Assembly: GCA_034370585.1 (NCBI GenBank)
Contig: CP139771.1
Location: 15,138,501-15,202,500, forward strand
DNA length: 64,000 bases
DNA from: Fragaria x ananassa
Lineage: Eukaryota > Streptophyta > Magnoliopsida > Rosales > Rosaceae
Reading direction: 5' to 3'
Position numbers and translations under genes: made by a program. A model generated the notes under the pieces. It was not told the origin of the DNA and did not search any database. It saw only the letters and a list, made by a program, of their open reading frames with translations. The first letter of the stretch is position 1, and each line of letters opens with the position of its first letter. Of the stretch, positions 25,422-39,000 are shown one piece after another.

Positions 25422-28350
25422 CCACCATAATGTCAGTCCTTGATAATGGAGAGAAGGGCTGCTGCTGCTGTTGTTGTATATACAAGATATAAAATTTGAA
25501 GAACATTGAATCAAGGCTACTGTTACTAAGCCTTTTATCCATTGCTTGGTACCAAGCCTCCATTGAAGAGGAGCATTATTTTTTTACTGTCTTAATCATT
25601 TTCATCTTCTTTTGCCAATGTAATTTTTGTTGCCTAATTTTTTTCTGGGGAGAGCTTTGTTATAAAGTATCCACTGTAAGATAACAATGCTAATTAATTA
25701 ATTAGAGGAAGAGAACTTTATCCTTGCAATGGCTAATGAGAACTACTTTCTTGTTTATACTTCTAGCTTGATTAAAAATTTCCACACAGGTCATGTCAGT
25801 TTGGTCACTGTGAAAATTTGCATAATCTTCTGGATTTGATTCTTACTTGTGTTGTAACCAGCTGTGTTAGTGGGGTCTTTGCCCCTCTAAAAAGTCTATT
25901 ATCTGAATGATTAAGACAATTGGGTATAACTTGTATATCTTTGAGATGGGGTCAACCATAATTTCTGGCATATTTCTGGGCTCTGTAATTTTCACAGATT
26001 ATCCCAAAAACAGAAGCTTCTGTTTCCTTTTTACTGTTCCAGAATAGAAAACTGAATTATGCAGAAGACAGGTTTCAAGTTAAGAAGTTAGAAGTTAGAA
26101 CCACCCCATTAGACAGAGATTAGATTTTTTTATGATATACAACCATACAAGAACATCAAAGAGAATCCCAGGTTGGCAGTGGTGAGATTCTGACTAGGCC
26201 CAATGAATCAAAGAGCTTTATACTCTCACCCACTTTGAAATCTGTATTGCAATAGAAAAACTAAAGAAAAAGGGTAATGTAGTGGAGTTCAGGTTTGGAA
26301 AGATACCCTAAAGAAACATAGGCTAATCTTTTTAATTGAGAGGTGGTTAGTAAAAATCCAATTCTGGGGTTGAGCAAAAGATTTATGCATTGCAGCCCTA
26401 ATCACTTATTTTTTTTTTGAAGACGGGCCGGGTACCCGCTAGGTATTATCACTTATTTAAATCATCAGGGTTCTATTATTGTCCTGCAGAATTAGGGTTT
26501 AGTTTAATCACCAGAAAGATGCTTTGGTTGTGGAGCATATGAACAATTGCATAACATATTATAAACTTGTAATGATAGACAAATTAAAAAGAAAAAAATT
26601 GCATAGTAGAAAAATTGAAGTCTGACAGTCCTGTCTCCATGAAAATTTTAAAGCCAATTGCATTGAGACGTGTAGTGTAAATGATTGAAGGTTTTGTTAA
26701 TCTATGTTTGCTTTGTGTTTGTCATCTTGTTATTTCTTTATGTGGTTGTTTCCCTCGAATGCTTAATTGGGCTGGTAATCAAATTATATTCCTCATCTTT
26801 GGTTGCTAATAACATGGATGACTATGATGAAGATGAAAAGGAAAAACAAAACTTTACCATGACAAGGAGAAAGCCAAGCTGACAGAGAAGAAAAAGGGAC
26901 TGCCTAGCCTAGTTTATATGCTTTGGTTCTATCTAGTTCCAACTCTTTTATGAACATAAACTGTAAAGCTTGACATCTCCTTGGCTTGGTCTGATCATAA
27001 CAAGTTCTGAAAACCATTGGCGAATCCGGTTATGGATCCTTCAAAGCACAATAATCGAAGCTTACAAATCTATATATTACGAAGGAGAGCATGATAAATT
27101 TATAAAATAAAACAATTCAACTCCTCTAAAGCCTAATAGAACAGAATAACATGACGTTCAAAGCAAATTATTATTGTTGAATTGATAAAACTATGTCTAG
27201 CGAAGATTTTAGACATTGTTCTTCCCAACGATTGTCAATTTGGTGTAAATGCTCACGATGATAAACAAAATAATTATAGTAACAAAAGAAACTATTGAAA
27301 CCTCATTGTCTTATTGTAGGTGTCCAACGTTTTAGCTAATGAGTAAAAATTTAGAATCCTTATTGATGGTTGTTAAACTTTACTGACATTAAAATTTTAC
27401 AACAATATACATTTTTTTTACAAGAAGTCGGTTTAACATGTTATCTTAAGATTACTATAAGACAATGAATTCAGTCTATATTGTTACCCTCCTTTTGGCA
27501 TGATGCCTCTATTAAGCTAGTGTTGATGAAGAGATTTGGATATGGGTGAAATATCAGAATCAAATCCTGAAATCTATGTCCTTGATGGAAGGAAATCAGG
27601 AATTGAAAATATAAATGAGATGCCCTACCCTCTAGGTAGTAAGAATGTTTGGAGAGATATCTTATTTCTCAAGGACAATTGTGGTGGTGGTTTAAGGGCA
27701 ATTATAGTGCCCAATTGAGCATTAGGGTAGGTCATGTCCTCTTACCCAAGTGGTCACTATTCAATCACCCATTTTCATTTCGGGTCTCTAATTGCTTTCA
27801 CCTTTCCGATCATGAGAGGTTCTGGCTTTGGTTGGTCATTGGTTCATTAGTCATGTAATGGGTCTTTGCTTTGGTTTGGGAGAATAGACAAAGCATCATT
27901 TGCTTCACCAACCATCCATTATTTCATGCTCTCCAACTGTAAACATGTTTGTCTCCCTCCATTTGCATATTCTAGAGGTTCTTACAGTTTGCAATTACAA
28001 ATCAATACAACCAAATTGACATTTCCCTTTCACAAAATCTACTTTCCATGAATTCATGTTATGTCACAATCCCACCAGATTTTCACTCTTTGCTTACATT
28101 ACTGGTGGACAGTGATCCCAAAAATGCCCAAAAATGTCAAACAAGAAACAAATATTATATATATATATATATATAGAATTTTATCAGACTTCATTCTATT
28201 CTTGAAATGAATATAAACTTGACCTTGACCGCATTCTTCTTATCATCAAATGAATATTGGTTTTTTCCCCTTCCCACGCCTGATAGGATTCAAACATATG
28301 ATCTCCTAAACGAGAAATTATTGTTTTTAAGGTTTTCTTTACCACTAACT
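25422..28350. other. bHLH 3' UTR and intergenic, no gene seen
   Basis: The first few hundred bases are likely 3' UTR. Beyond that I see only short chance frames and an (AT)n run at about 28155-28175. The short poly-T stretch followed by GACGGGCCGGGTACCCGC near 26410-26440 looks like the end of a truncated retroposon but has no defined boundary. Confidence 0.4.
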
Positions 28351-28365
28351 ACAATCGCATTATGA

Positions 28366-28920
28366 ACGGAACAATAACATTGTAGCTATAATTCCTCTAA
28401 AAAAAAACCCTAGCCGCCGGCTCCTCTCTTTCATTAGATTTACCCTCGTCCGGCGGTGGGTCCCAAGCCTTGCTGTTGTCGAAGAGTGGCTGCCGGACGG
28501 GAATAGAATGCTGTCATTCGAGGTTTTGTCGAGTACTATAGCTCAATGGGTTAGTCTGCTCGAGATTTTGTTTTGGTTTTATCAGTTGATTTTGGTTGGG
28601 ATGTGTTCAGCGGTGGGTGTGCTATGCAGATACGGCGTCGATCCCTAAAAGAAGGTCTTAGACGGCGAGACCAGCTGTTTGGATCGGTGGTGATTCTTGT
28701 TGCAGGGGTTGGATTGAGGTTTGCTTTGGTATGGGCTACAATGATGTTTGGAGGCGATCTGGTTCGACGATGAGGCTAAGGAGAGAGGATCGTTTCATCA
28801 TGGCGTGTGGATCGAGGCAACGACAACGACGCTCTTCCGACAACGATAATGACTACTTCAGACCTTCGTTTTACCCAAATTTATGAAAGTCATAACTGAC
28901 TATTTAAAAAAAAATAAATT
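28366..28920 (+). mobile_element. Non-LTR retroposon, truncated
   Basis: 555-bp insertion with an A-rich 3' end (AAAAAAAAATAAATT), bounded by a 15-bp direct repeat with one mismatch: ACAATCGCATTATGA at 28351-28365 and ACAATCACATTATGA at 28921-28935. The GC-rich 5' part begins near CCCTAGCCGCCGGCTCC. It shares GGATCGGTGGTGATT with the retroposon at 7481. No reverse transcriptase motif, so it is a short or internally deleted copy. Confidence 0.75.
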
Positions 28921-28935
28921 ACAATCACATTATGA

Positions 28936-29619
28936 TATTTACAATTAACAACCTCCTAAGAAAATTATTTTCACATAATATGGTCGAAAGGTTAAAAATA
29001 TCGTGGGTCATTGTGTCTTGTAAAAATATCAAAACCTAGGGTTTGGCGAAGTAGAGCGATGACGATCTAAACCCTTGCCGGCTAGTGGACACATTTCCCA
29101 CGTCGAGACTCGAGAGAGGACAACGGGAAGTGTGAGGGCTATATTTGGTCGGCTGGTAATCCCTCTCATCGTTACGAGAACCCGCAAAACAAAATCTAGG
29201 CTCATGAGGTTGAACTAAACTTACACCCTTTGAAGCTTAAGTCAGTAACCAAGCTTTGCAGTACGAATGCGTTATCTGAACACGGTGACTTAAAGTTTTT
29301 ATTTATAGAAGCATTCGGTTGTTTCGGGTCTAAGGTATCGAAGCCCAATGAGGTTGACACGTGTGATTCAAGATTGGAGGTGTGGTTAGATTCACCATCC
29401 ATCTTAGGTCATCTGTGTTAATGTCAAATTCCACAGGCCTGTGTCATCGGAAGATCTCGTGGGGATTCTTGCCATAATGGAACTCTTTTCTTTCCTAGTT
29501 CTAAAAGGTGTTTGTTGCGAGCCGAATATTCCTTGATACTGGTAAGGTTCTAATAAACGCTAGATGCTAGTCGGGAGGAAAACCAAGGACTAGCCCCCAG
29601 AGGACTAGTGGGGAGACAA
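28936..29619 (+). other. 3' internal end of an LTR retrotransposon
   Basis: Non-coding stretch upstream of the LTR at 29620. It ends in a purine-rich tract (AGTGGGGAGACAA, about 29607-29619) that fits a polypurine tract. I find no integrase or reverse transcriptase motif, so the element is truncated or very decayed. Confidence 0.5.
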
Positions 29620-32600
29620 TGTAGTGACCAGGCGGTTTTTTTTCTTCTAATTTTTATTTAATTTTATGAAAAATAATTATTTGAATAAAAATATGTAATG
29701 TTTTATAATGTTCAAAAATAGTGAAAATACTCAAAATATGTACAAAATGGTGTCTTGTACTACTCCCTCCATAGTGAAAATCTTCCTTTTGAAGTTCTCT
29801 AAAGTTTTGGGAGTTCTAAAAAAATGGAGAAGAAAAAAAGACGGAGTGCCTAACCTGCCAAATGCTTAAGCGGCCGTGGCGCCAATTAGGTGGACTAGTC
29901 AGCCAGTCAGACAGATTAGTACGTTGGCCAAATTTCAGGTTCCTGCCTAATTCTCAAGGCTAAACCATAATCGGAATGGTGCAACGCCGTCTAGCGCCTA
30001 AGCGGGGACTAGTTGATTCTAGGCGAGGACTTTTAGAACCTTAGATACTGGAGATGAAGGTATTCCCTAAGTTCAAGAATACCTAAATTGATGCCTTTCT
30101 CTTAGTCTTTCTCATGATTTGGTGCCAATCTTCTATGAGCTTAGGAGATCCATATTGTGAGAATCCATGTCCCCACAATTGCCCCTAACTATGGTGAGGT
30201 TTCCTCGGTGCAGGTACGGTATGAAGATTTCTTCAATAATTCCATTGTAAAAAGAGTCACTATTGCGTTTTCCCATTTCCACTCTTACCGGGACCATTTT
30301 ATTCAGTAGGTGTTTCGATTCTTAAAGTAAATTTTGGTTACTTACTTTTGAGTTACTTTGACTTACTTTTGAGTTACTTTGACCTTTTACCATTTTAAGT
30401 AACCGTTTACTATTTAAAGACCCTAGAGTTGACTTTCTTATATTTTGGAAAAATTTCTTAAAGGAAGTTGTAAAGGATGTTAATATCTGTCGACATGCTA
30501 CACGTTAAAATCGGGGTTCGTATATAGAAGTTATGGTGTAAAATGTAAAGTTACTATTTCAGTCGGGGGTATAAAAAGAGAAACTTACCAGATGGGGTAA
30601 GGTAGAAATCAGAAGTTACCCTTTCCCTCTCTCTCCTCCGTCGGAATTCTTCGCTGCCGTCTGCCGTTTTCCCCGGCCGAGATAGGTGGCGATCTTGGTA
30701 TCAAATCGAAGCTTGAAACATCATCTTCAAGTCTAGGTAGGTGGCTGGTCGGCCTTGAGGGAGAAATCACGCCGGAAAGTCGTGCCATCACCGTCAGATT
30801 CATCTTGTCGGAACTTCCTTTTTCGGCCACCATAGCCAGAGCTACTTGTCTCTTTTGGAAGCTCTCTTCTAGTACAACAAAACCTCAAAATGTTTCAACC
30901 TAACTCGATCTAGGTAAGGGGATTCGAAGGTTTGAAATTATAGGGTTCCAATTTTGGATTTTTACTGTTTTGGTTTGATTACCCTATCTAGGCTTGGAAT
31001 TGGTGTTTGTGATAGTTATGAAAGTTGTTTAAATTATTGAGAGGATGATTGTGCTAAAATTTGGTGTCCATTAGAGGTGGCCGGAGAAGGGTTGGCCGGC
31101 CGCTGCTGCTGCCAGCGGAGCAGACGGCAGCGCCACCTCTTTTGGGTAGTTTTTTAGGTTATTAAATTTGTTATGTTGAGAGGAGGTTAATGGTATGAAG
31201 TTGTAATTTTTGGAGGAGTTTTGGCTAGGTTTGAGATTTTTCAAAGATTGGTGAACTTGGCGGTTAATAGGATAAAATCCGGCCGTTGGATTATCAATGT
31301 TTAAAATCTAGAAAGTTGCTTTAAGGTTGTCGGTGCTTGTGGTGAAGTTCGGGCCTTAATGTTTTAAGAATGGAGAAGTTGGGCAATGACGAGTGTTGTA
31401 TAAGGCTCATTTTTATTCTTGCCTATTTATATAAGTATTGAATTTTTAGTTGGAGACTTAATTATATATTTTGAACAGGACGTGAGGAGGCTCGAGCTGA
31501 ATAGACCTCGGATTGACGTCAAGTTTAGGCCTAAATTTGTGAGTGGACTTTTATTTTAAATAATATGCATGCAATGGTTTGTTGGTGAGCAGTTTCTTGT
31601 TATTGGAGCTTATGGGTCATTCTTTTTAAATTGGCATTTTTTATTCGTTTTGGAGAGTTACCGAAAATAGGATTTTCGGTAAATATATAAATATATATGT
31701 ATAATTATGAGGATAATATGTATATAAATGCTAGCTAGCCATATGTGCCTTTTCCCCCCATAATGGTGTAGCAATTAGCCGTCATTATAGTGTGACGTGA
31801 GCGTGGGTCTATATAAATGTAGGTATTCATATAGGGGATATGCAGCACGTATATACACCCGCCTTTTCCGCCTTAGTGGCGTAGCTTAGTGCTACGCCGC
31901 CATTATGGTGTAACGTGAGCGTGGGACGCAAGCGTAGTAGCCTTGTATGAATTTATATCTTTCACAAGAATTCATACAAGGAGTATGACATGTGTAAATA
32001 CATACTTATATTCTAGAGCCCAGGAGGCTTAATATTTTTAAGTATTGGAGACTAGCGGGGCTAGTCACGTATTTTTGGTATTTGCCAATTTATGAGTTAA
32101 AAGCTTATAAACTTGTCGCATGCAGCATAGCTTTTTTTTTAAAATTAAATCAGGAAAGCATAAATATATCTTATTTTATTTGTTATTTTCTTTTAAATTT
32201 ATTTTGTCTACTCACTAACATTTTCAAATGTTTTCCCCTGGGCCCTTCGTTTTTAAATGCCCAGTCCGTAGAGTTCAGGTCGATACTAGTAGGAGGCGAG
32301 GCATAATCACCAACATCACCAACATCACCACCACTTTTCACCAGTAGTTTACCTGTTTAACCTACATTTAGTTTACCTGTTTAACCTACATTTAGTTTTA
32401 GTTGCTCTGACTACCTTGAGTATTGTATAATATTTCGGTTGTGTGTTAAGACTCATGAATCTACTTTAGAAGTAACTTGGAAGTTTGTGTATGATTTATA
32501 TTTTGGAAGGTTGGGTATAGAAGTGTTGTCTGGATTTTCAGGTTAGTGTTGTCTGGATTTTCAGGTTAGTGTTGTCCATTTTCAAAGGAGGTTATGACGA

Positions 32601-32682
32601 ATTTTCGGTAAATTTTTCTTGGAGGTGGACCCCGTAGGATTTACTTCGGGTTTCAGGGTAAAATTCGGATTGGGTCCTGACA
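29620..32682 (+). mobile_element. 3.1-kb LTR, Ty3/gypsy-type
   Basis: Starts TGTAGTGACC just after a polypurine-like tract and ends GGTCCTGACA, giving imperfect inverted TG...CA termini. A TATA-like GTATAAAAAGAG lies near 30570, as expected for U3. The 30350-30550 block resembles, in opposite orientation, the 11470-11640 part of the LTR at 9389. Two small tandem duplications (TAGTTTACCTGTTTAACCTA at 32345-32395 and GTGTTGTCTGGATTTTCAGG at 32523-32570) are present. A short element with GCGCCTAAGCGG motifs seems nested near 29760-30050. Confidence 0.6.
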
Positions 32683-32859
32683 ATAGGTAACATCCACACG
32701 AACTTTGTTGTTGGAGCTTTCACTATATAAGTCGGGATCCTCATATTGTTCCTCTCTACTCGTAATCAATTTTGTTGTCTTCCTTTGCCAAGAGATTCTT
32801 CATTTTCCAAAAAAAAAAAAGGCAAGTTCGTTAGTTGTTGCCCTAATCTTGTTGAGGTT

Positions 32860-33420
32860 ACCTATCCAATAAAGTCCAATTCAGATCCAAGCTGAAGGAT
32901 CTTGTTTCGGCTTATTATCATGGTGACTTTGAGGAATTTGAGATCATCTTATCCTTTTATTCTGACTCTTGAGTTGCGCTTCAGGAGAGAATGATAGAAC
33001 CCCACGAAATATGCCATATGCATATTGTTGCTGGGCTGACCTTTACGATATCATTGTTCATCAAGTCGCGGTTTGCTAAGGCTTTCAAGCTTCCTTTGGT
33101 TTTGCTAACTTTGAGAACGATAAAGGTGCTTGTGGCCTTTGATCAAATGTTTACTTGGTTCAGCCTGAGTCTTGGTTTGGAAGAATTCAAGGTCATGTAC
33201 TCAATAAAGATCTAGGATTGCATGCACCACTATATATCGTTCCAGGCAAGGCCTGACTTTACTTCATCTTAGTTCCGTTATCTTTTGAAGTCGACTAGGG
33301 AATGGTGGAAGCCCTACTGGTTTATGGCCCCTAAGAGAGGTTGGCGTCTTGGGCAGGAATATCCTTTCCGCGTGTTTCCCTCTTATGTTTAGAGACGCGA
33401 GAAGTGGCCAGGTAAGGAGA
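32860..33420 (+). pseudogene. Decayed transposon-encoded protein fragment
   Basis: Plus-strand pieces with protein-like composition broken by stops, including EWWKPYWFMAPKRGW and EYPFRVFPSYV before the G run. The style fits gag-like or plant-mobile-domain proteins carried by plant retroelements, but the match is by eye. The coiled-coil piece at 34812 may be its C-terminal part, separated by later insertions. Confidence 0.35.
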
Positions 33421-33421
33421 A

Positions 33422-33453
<32 letters not shown>
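33422..33453. repeat. Homopolymer of 32 G
   Basis: An uninterrupted run of about 32 G between AGGAGAA and TGGTTTAGAGC. Runs this long are rare in plant nuclear DNA and hard to sequence, so the true length is uncertain and an assembly join is possible. Confidence 0.85.
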
Positions 33454-33454
<1 letters not shown>

Positions 33455-34811
33455 GGTTTAGAGCATGTAGGAAGATTTGGGTCGATGGATGTTAATAACG
33501 CCATCAGATTTTGTTACCTACAAAATCACATGAATACTCAAAATTATTAACAAATAATAATTCTTATAATGATGCCAAAATAACAATAAAATAAAAAAAT
33601 ATAAATACTTATCTTTGATTATGAAGCTTGAGTCAAACACTTGTTCATGAAAATGTTTAAGGTTGAGGCGTGTAAACACTGCCCTTAAGAGTAGATTTCG
33701 CCCCTCGGAGACAATGTCTCGGTGTAATAGGTTTATGGCGTCTACCCTCCAGGGTACAACAACCGTTGATCCTCGTAAACGTACACTCGCAATACTCGGA
33801 TCCTAGAACCGCTTGATAACTTTCCTTGGCACTTGAAAGATGAATAAGAGAACATATGATCAAGTAGAATGAGAAGACCAATGAGAAGAATATTATAGTG
33901 ATAATGTACAACTGTTATATATGTATATGTCATGGTCATGAAGATAGGGATATATATATAGCTCAACAAGGAAGATTAGTTACAAGTCATGATACTGAGC
34001 ATTAATTAATCATAACTTTAGTCTTTGTAAGGGACAAGAAAGAGTTAATATGTGTTACAAATGTAACAGACATATTTATGGAATGAAGGTTATATTGGAA
34101 ATCAAAGCACCAATTAATTGACTACAATTAACCTCAATAAATAATTTTTGTATTTTAAAATATCACATCAAAAATTCCAATATAGAGTTGATGAAGATTG
34201 TGTATGGGATTCCAGACATCTTGCGGTCGTTTCGGTGGCTTCTCGATGTCAGGTGTTCTCTTTCAAATGATCTATTAGAGATAGATGGATGAGAGGGGGA
34301 ATTCACTTGCTTTGGCTCATATACCTTCTTCCAAGAGGAGAAGGGAGGTTGAGAACCAGTCCAAACTTTTAAGTGTATCAAGAGATCTCTTTCGAGAGCT
34401 ACAGATAACGTTCCCAAATTGGGGAAAAACAAGGTTGAAGAGACAAAGATAAACAATCCTACTTACATGTTAACCTTCAGAAAGAATGCCCTTCTACAGC
34501 TGATGCGGGAATTCCCAAATCTGAGGCTCCTTCGTCGAACTTGGAATGTTAAGCCTGTGCTTTGCTTTACGATGCCAATCTTGTGAGGAAACTATTCGAA
34601 ATTCATGTTTTTGTTTAGCTCTAGTACTTGCAAGGTTCTGATTCAGTCATCCCTTTTTCAAGTTTTGACGCTTCAGAGGTTTCTGCTTGATCGAGCTTTG
34701 TAGATTGTCCGAGAGTGGGAGGAGACGGTGGGCCTAGTTCAAGAGAGGACCAGGATTTTTGACTATGTTGTTTCTCAACTTTCCCTGCAGAGGGCGAATT
34801 CTTGGATCTGA
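33454..34811. other. Intergenic, repeat-like
   Basis: No gene supported. 33650-33860 is less AT-rich and on the minus strand shows CYS-like patches and an EGRRHKPITPRHC frame, but no family. 34160-34560 also looks like decayed element sequence. Confidence 0.3.
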
Positions 34812-35063
34812 GTGCTGGAATCCCAAACATCGTTGTTCGAGGCTCACCTGATTTCCTTGAAGGAAGAGCATGTTGCCAAAATGAAAGAGCTTCGGGACAA
34901 GTTGGAGAATGATAAGGAGAAGACGCTTCTTGCAGAGAGGAAGGATCATGAGAATGACAACGAGAGGGCAAAATTAGTGAGGGATTTCCAGAAGGCTGAT
35001 GCAGTGGACTGGCAAAGCATAAGCTCATTTCTTATTTCTTTTGGTTTTTTGATTTTATTTTAA
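34812..35063 (+). pseudogene. Coiled-coil fragment, transposon-like
   Basis: An 83-codon frame whose first 65 residues are charged heptad-like sequence (SLKEEHVAKMKELRDKLEND, then LLAERKDHENDNERAKLV) and then break into hydrophobic nonsense. It has no start context or downstream exon. It may be the C-terminal coiled coil of the fragment at 32860. Confidence 0.35.
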
Positions 35064-36072
35064 TTTTTAAAGCATTAGATGGCAAAGAATGTGCCATTTT
35101 GCATGTGGACTGTTCTTACTTCTTAGTATCTAATCTCAAATGCACGCCTTCTTCTTCCAACTAATTAAGCCCATGTTGGGCATTTTTTTTAAATAAAAAG
35201 AAGCGGAATTCTTTCAAGCCCAATTGAAGAGGCTTATCTAATCACTAAATTATCCAGCTTGGTTACTGTTGGACCATCATTGGGCTCCCTTATTGCTTAT
35301 CCAGCTTGGTTACTGTTGGGTCAAACTAGTGGCACCTAAATTATAACCACTACAAGATATTAATGGGTTGGTCAATTAGTCAGTGAAAAATCAAAAGCAC
35401 AATCATGATTTGAAATCTAGCATAGGCAATTCTAGGACATGGCATTTGTGACCAACAACAGAAATGAGGTAAGTCAATTACTAATTTTAACTATTTCCTT
35501 GTCCAATTCTATCAAAAAACCTTTTCCCATGTCACTGAGACAACACCAAATATGTCGCAACTTAAAACGGATTATCCGAAACCAAACAGAACCGACCCGA
35601 AGCCACGGTCCCTCACTCTAGGACACCAAAATGAAATCTCAAATGAGTCAAATCCCAACCTTATCTCTCAAACTATCCCATCAGAAAGTGTCACAAAACA
35701 AAAACCCAATGTAATTTTGTATGAAAGCCCAAGCATTGTTGAGTGCTTGGCGCGCGTGCGGGTGTATTAGAAAACGAAAGAGGTAGAAGAGTCACATTAC
35801 ATGTTCACACACAAACAGAAAGAGTGAAAAAAAGAAGAAACAAAAAGGGAAATGTCAACAAGCCTCCCTCCTCCTCCCTCCTCTACTAAATTTAGTGGAA
35901 GAGCCTCTCTTCTCCTCCACATAGCAAAATCACACACACAGACTCAAACAAACACACAGACCGACCTTGTTAGATACACACAGATCTGAGAATCAACAAC
36001 AACAACAACAACAATACCTACAGTATATTTATATTTATATATATAGAACCCAACCCATTATCAATTTTATAC
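35064..36072. other. CSLC upstream region and 5' leader
   Basis: The 35220-35330 part repeats TTATCCAGCTTGGTTACTGT twice. From about 35780 to 36060 the sequence has A-rich and CA/CAA repeats (CAACAACAACAACAACAA near 35996) and TATA-like runs at 36024-36046, which fit promoter and 5' UTR. No other gene seen. Confidence 0.4.
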
Positions 36073-39000
36073 ATGTCTCCGGCGCCGAACAACCACGAGT
36101 TTCAGGAATGGTGGAACAAGCAGAGACAAACCAACCCCGAAAACAGCCTCCTCCTCCACGACGATTCCGCCGGTCACGTACTCACCGTCGAGATCAGCAG
36201 CCCCGGCGCCGATCGGACGGTCGGCAAGGACCGTTCCCGGAGCGCCCGCCAGCTCTCCTGGCTCTGGATCTTGAAACTCCAACAAATCGCCGCCTTCTTT
36301 GCCTCCGTCGCCAATTCCTTCGTCGGCCTCATCCGCACCGCCAACCGCCGCATCGCCTCCCCCGATTCGCCGGCCGACTCGTCCTCCTCGCGCCTCTACC
36401 GCGTCATCAAGGTCTTCCTGATCTTCGTGCTCCTGCTGTTGTTTGTTGAGCTCGTGGCCTACTTCAAGGGCTGGCATTTCAGTCCGCCGACGGTGAGGTC
36501 CGCCGAGGTCGTCGGAATCGTCTACGCCAATTGGCTCCACGTCAGAGTCAATTACCTGGCGCCGCCGCTGCAGAGCTTCACCAACGTCTGCATTGTGTTG
36601 TTTTTGATACAGTCCGTGGACCGCGTCGTTCTGGTGCTCGGATGCTTATGGATCAAGTTCCGGCGAGTCAAGCCCAAGGCCAACATGGAGTACAAAACGA
36701 CGCCGTCGAGTGAGGAGGAGGGCGGGACTGAGAATGTGGAGGATTATCCTATGGTGCTGTTGCAGATCCCTATGTGCAATGAGAGGGAGGTAAGATGATG
36801 TAGGTTTCTAATCCCTTTATAATTTACTAGTTAGTTACAAATTAGCTAGAATGGAAGTGTTGAAAGTGTTGAAATGTGGTTGCATTCGTTGGGGGGACAG
36901 GTGTACCATCAATCGATTGCGACGGTTTGTATTCAGGACTGGCCGAGAGAGAGGATGCTTGTGCAGGTTTTGGATGATTCCGATGATTTAGAGGTTCAGC
37001 TTCTTATCAAGGCTGAAGTACAAAAGTGGCAGCAAAGGGGTGTTCCCATAGTGTATAGACATCGGCTTATACGCACAGGGTATAAGGCAGGGAATCTTAA
37101 GTCTGCCATGAGCTGCGATTATGTTAAGAATTATGAGTTTGTGGCCATATTCGATGCTGATTTTCAGCCAGGACCGGACTTCTTGAAGAAGACCATTCCT
37201 TATTTCAAGGTAAGAATTGGGCTTATTAGTTAAGATTTGTGATTAAGGAGTTGATATATTGGATACATGTATACTTGGATAGAATGGGACTATACAGTTT
37301 GGAATTGAAGCCAATCTTTATGATCATATTCACAATACTTGAATACATGTGTGGTTCTCACCATATAGGAAGTCATATCTTACTAGTTGGTTCTAAGACA
37401 TCATCTGTTCCTGCTGCGATTGCAATACTGTTCTGAATAACTTGAATCTCCGGACATTACTATCTGTATATAGAATATCTATGTACTAGAGTATTTTAAA
37501 GTGAAGTGAAAAGAAGATTTAGCATTCAGTTAGTACACAATATTCTCTAGTGATGTCGTTAGGGTTTATGTCACCTCCATGACCCTAGTGTTCACAATCT
37601 TCTCAAGCTCAAAGTAACTCATGGTCATCCTAGATGAGTTTCCTGCAAGTTTCACACCGTTGGCATATGTAGCATTTGTTTTTGTTGATGGGTTTAAATA
37701 AATTTCCACCTTGTTTTAACAGCAGTTAGTGTCTAAATGAGGTTAGATGCCATGACAACACAGAAAGTTGATCAGATAAGTACTTGTACTTGCTAAATCC
37801 TGTTAATGTCATGTACATGATATTGCATATACACCTGTTGAACATAAAGTGTTTTTTATAACAATTTTTGTTTGTTTGAGTGTTAATCTGTCCCACTGTT
37901 CGCTGCTGTACTCATCTCTTGAACAGGGATTTTTTTGAACTGCTCTTTCTTGAAATGAGAGGTCCTCATTTGCTGGACTAAGTATTGGTTCTAAAATTTT
38001 TCATGAAGGGTAATGATGATCTAGGATTGGTCCAGACAAGGTGGTCTTTTGTAAACAAGGATGAGAACTTGCTCACCAGACTGCAGAATATAAACTTATC
38101 GTTCCACTTTGAGGTTGAACAACAAGTCAATGGTGTGTTTATCAACTTCTTTGGTTTTAACGGTACAGCTGGTGTCTGGAGGATTACGGCCCTCGAGGAA
38201 TGTGGTGGTTGGCTGGAAAGGACTACTGTTGAGGACATGGATGTCGCAGTTCGTGCTCATCTTTGTGGATGGAAGTTCATATATTTGAATGATGTCAAGG
38301 TATGTATGTTTTCTATTGCCAAAGTTTCTTCTTACACATTTTAATGCTAATAAAATGGCTAACTTGCTGGCTTTTCAGTGTCTTTGTGAACTTCCAGAGT
38401 CCTATGAGGCATACAAGAAACAGCAACATCGCTGGCATTCTGGTCCAATGCAGTTATTTCGCATGTGCTTCGTTGACATACTCCGCTCAAAGGTATATTA
38501 GTTCCTTTCTATTGGTTATTATATTAATAATAGAAAAAGTAAGGCACTGAATCTTCTAAAAGGACTTGATTGTCTGTAATGGTGAGGAAGTGATGGAGTG
38601 ATTTGCCCTTTTGATGATAAAGATAGAGGATTGTGACATATTTCAGTACATAAATGAACATAAGTTTTGTTGTTTTGACATTCCAGGTGAGTGTGACCAA
38701 GAAGGCAAATTTGATATTTCTCTTTTTCCTCCTCCGGAAGCTTATACTGCCATTTTATTCATTCACTCTATTTTGTATCATTCTTCCATTGACCATGTTC
38801 CTGCCAGAAGCTCAAATACCAGCATGGGTGGTTTGTTATGTTCCTGGAGTTATGTCGGTCTTAAATATCCTTCCCGCACCGCGTTCATTCCCCTTTATCG
38901 TCCCTTACCTTCTCTTTGAGAATACCATGTCCGTCACAAAATTCAATGCCATGATATCAGGCTTGTTTCAGTTTGGAAGTTCCTATGAGTGGATAGTTAC

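Noticed and set aside
35967..36449. 160-codon frame with a glutamine run before CSLC
   Set aside because: It is out of frame with CSLC, starts in the CAA-repeat leader and becomes arginine/proline-rich shadow sequence.
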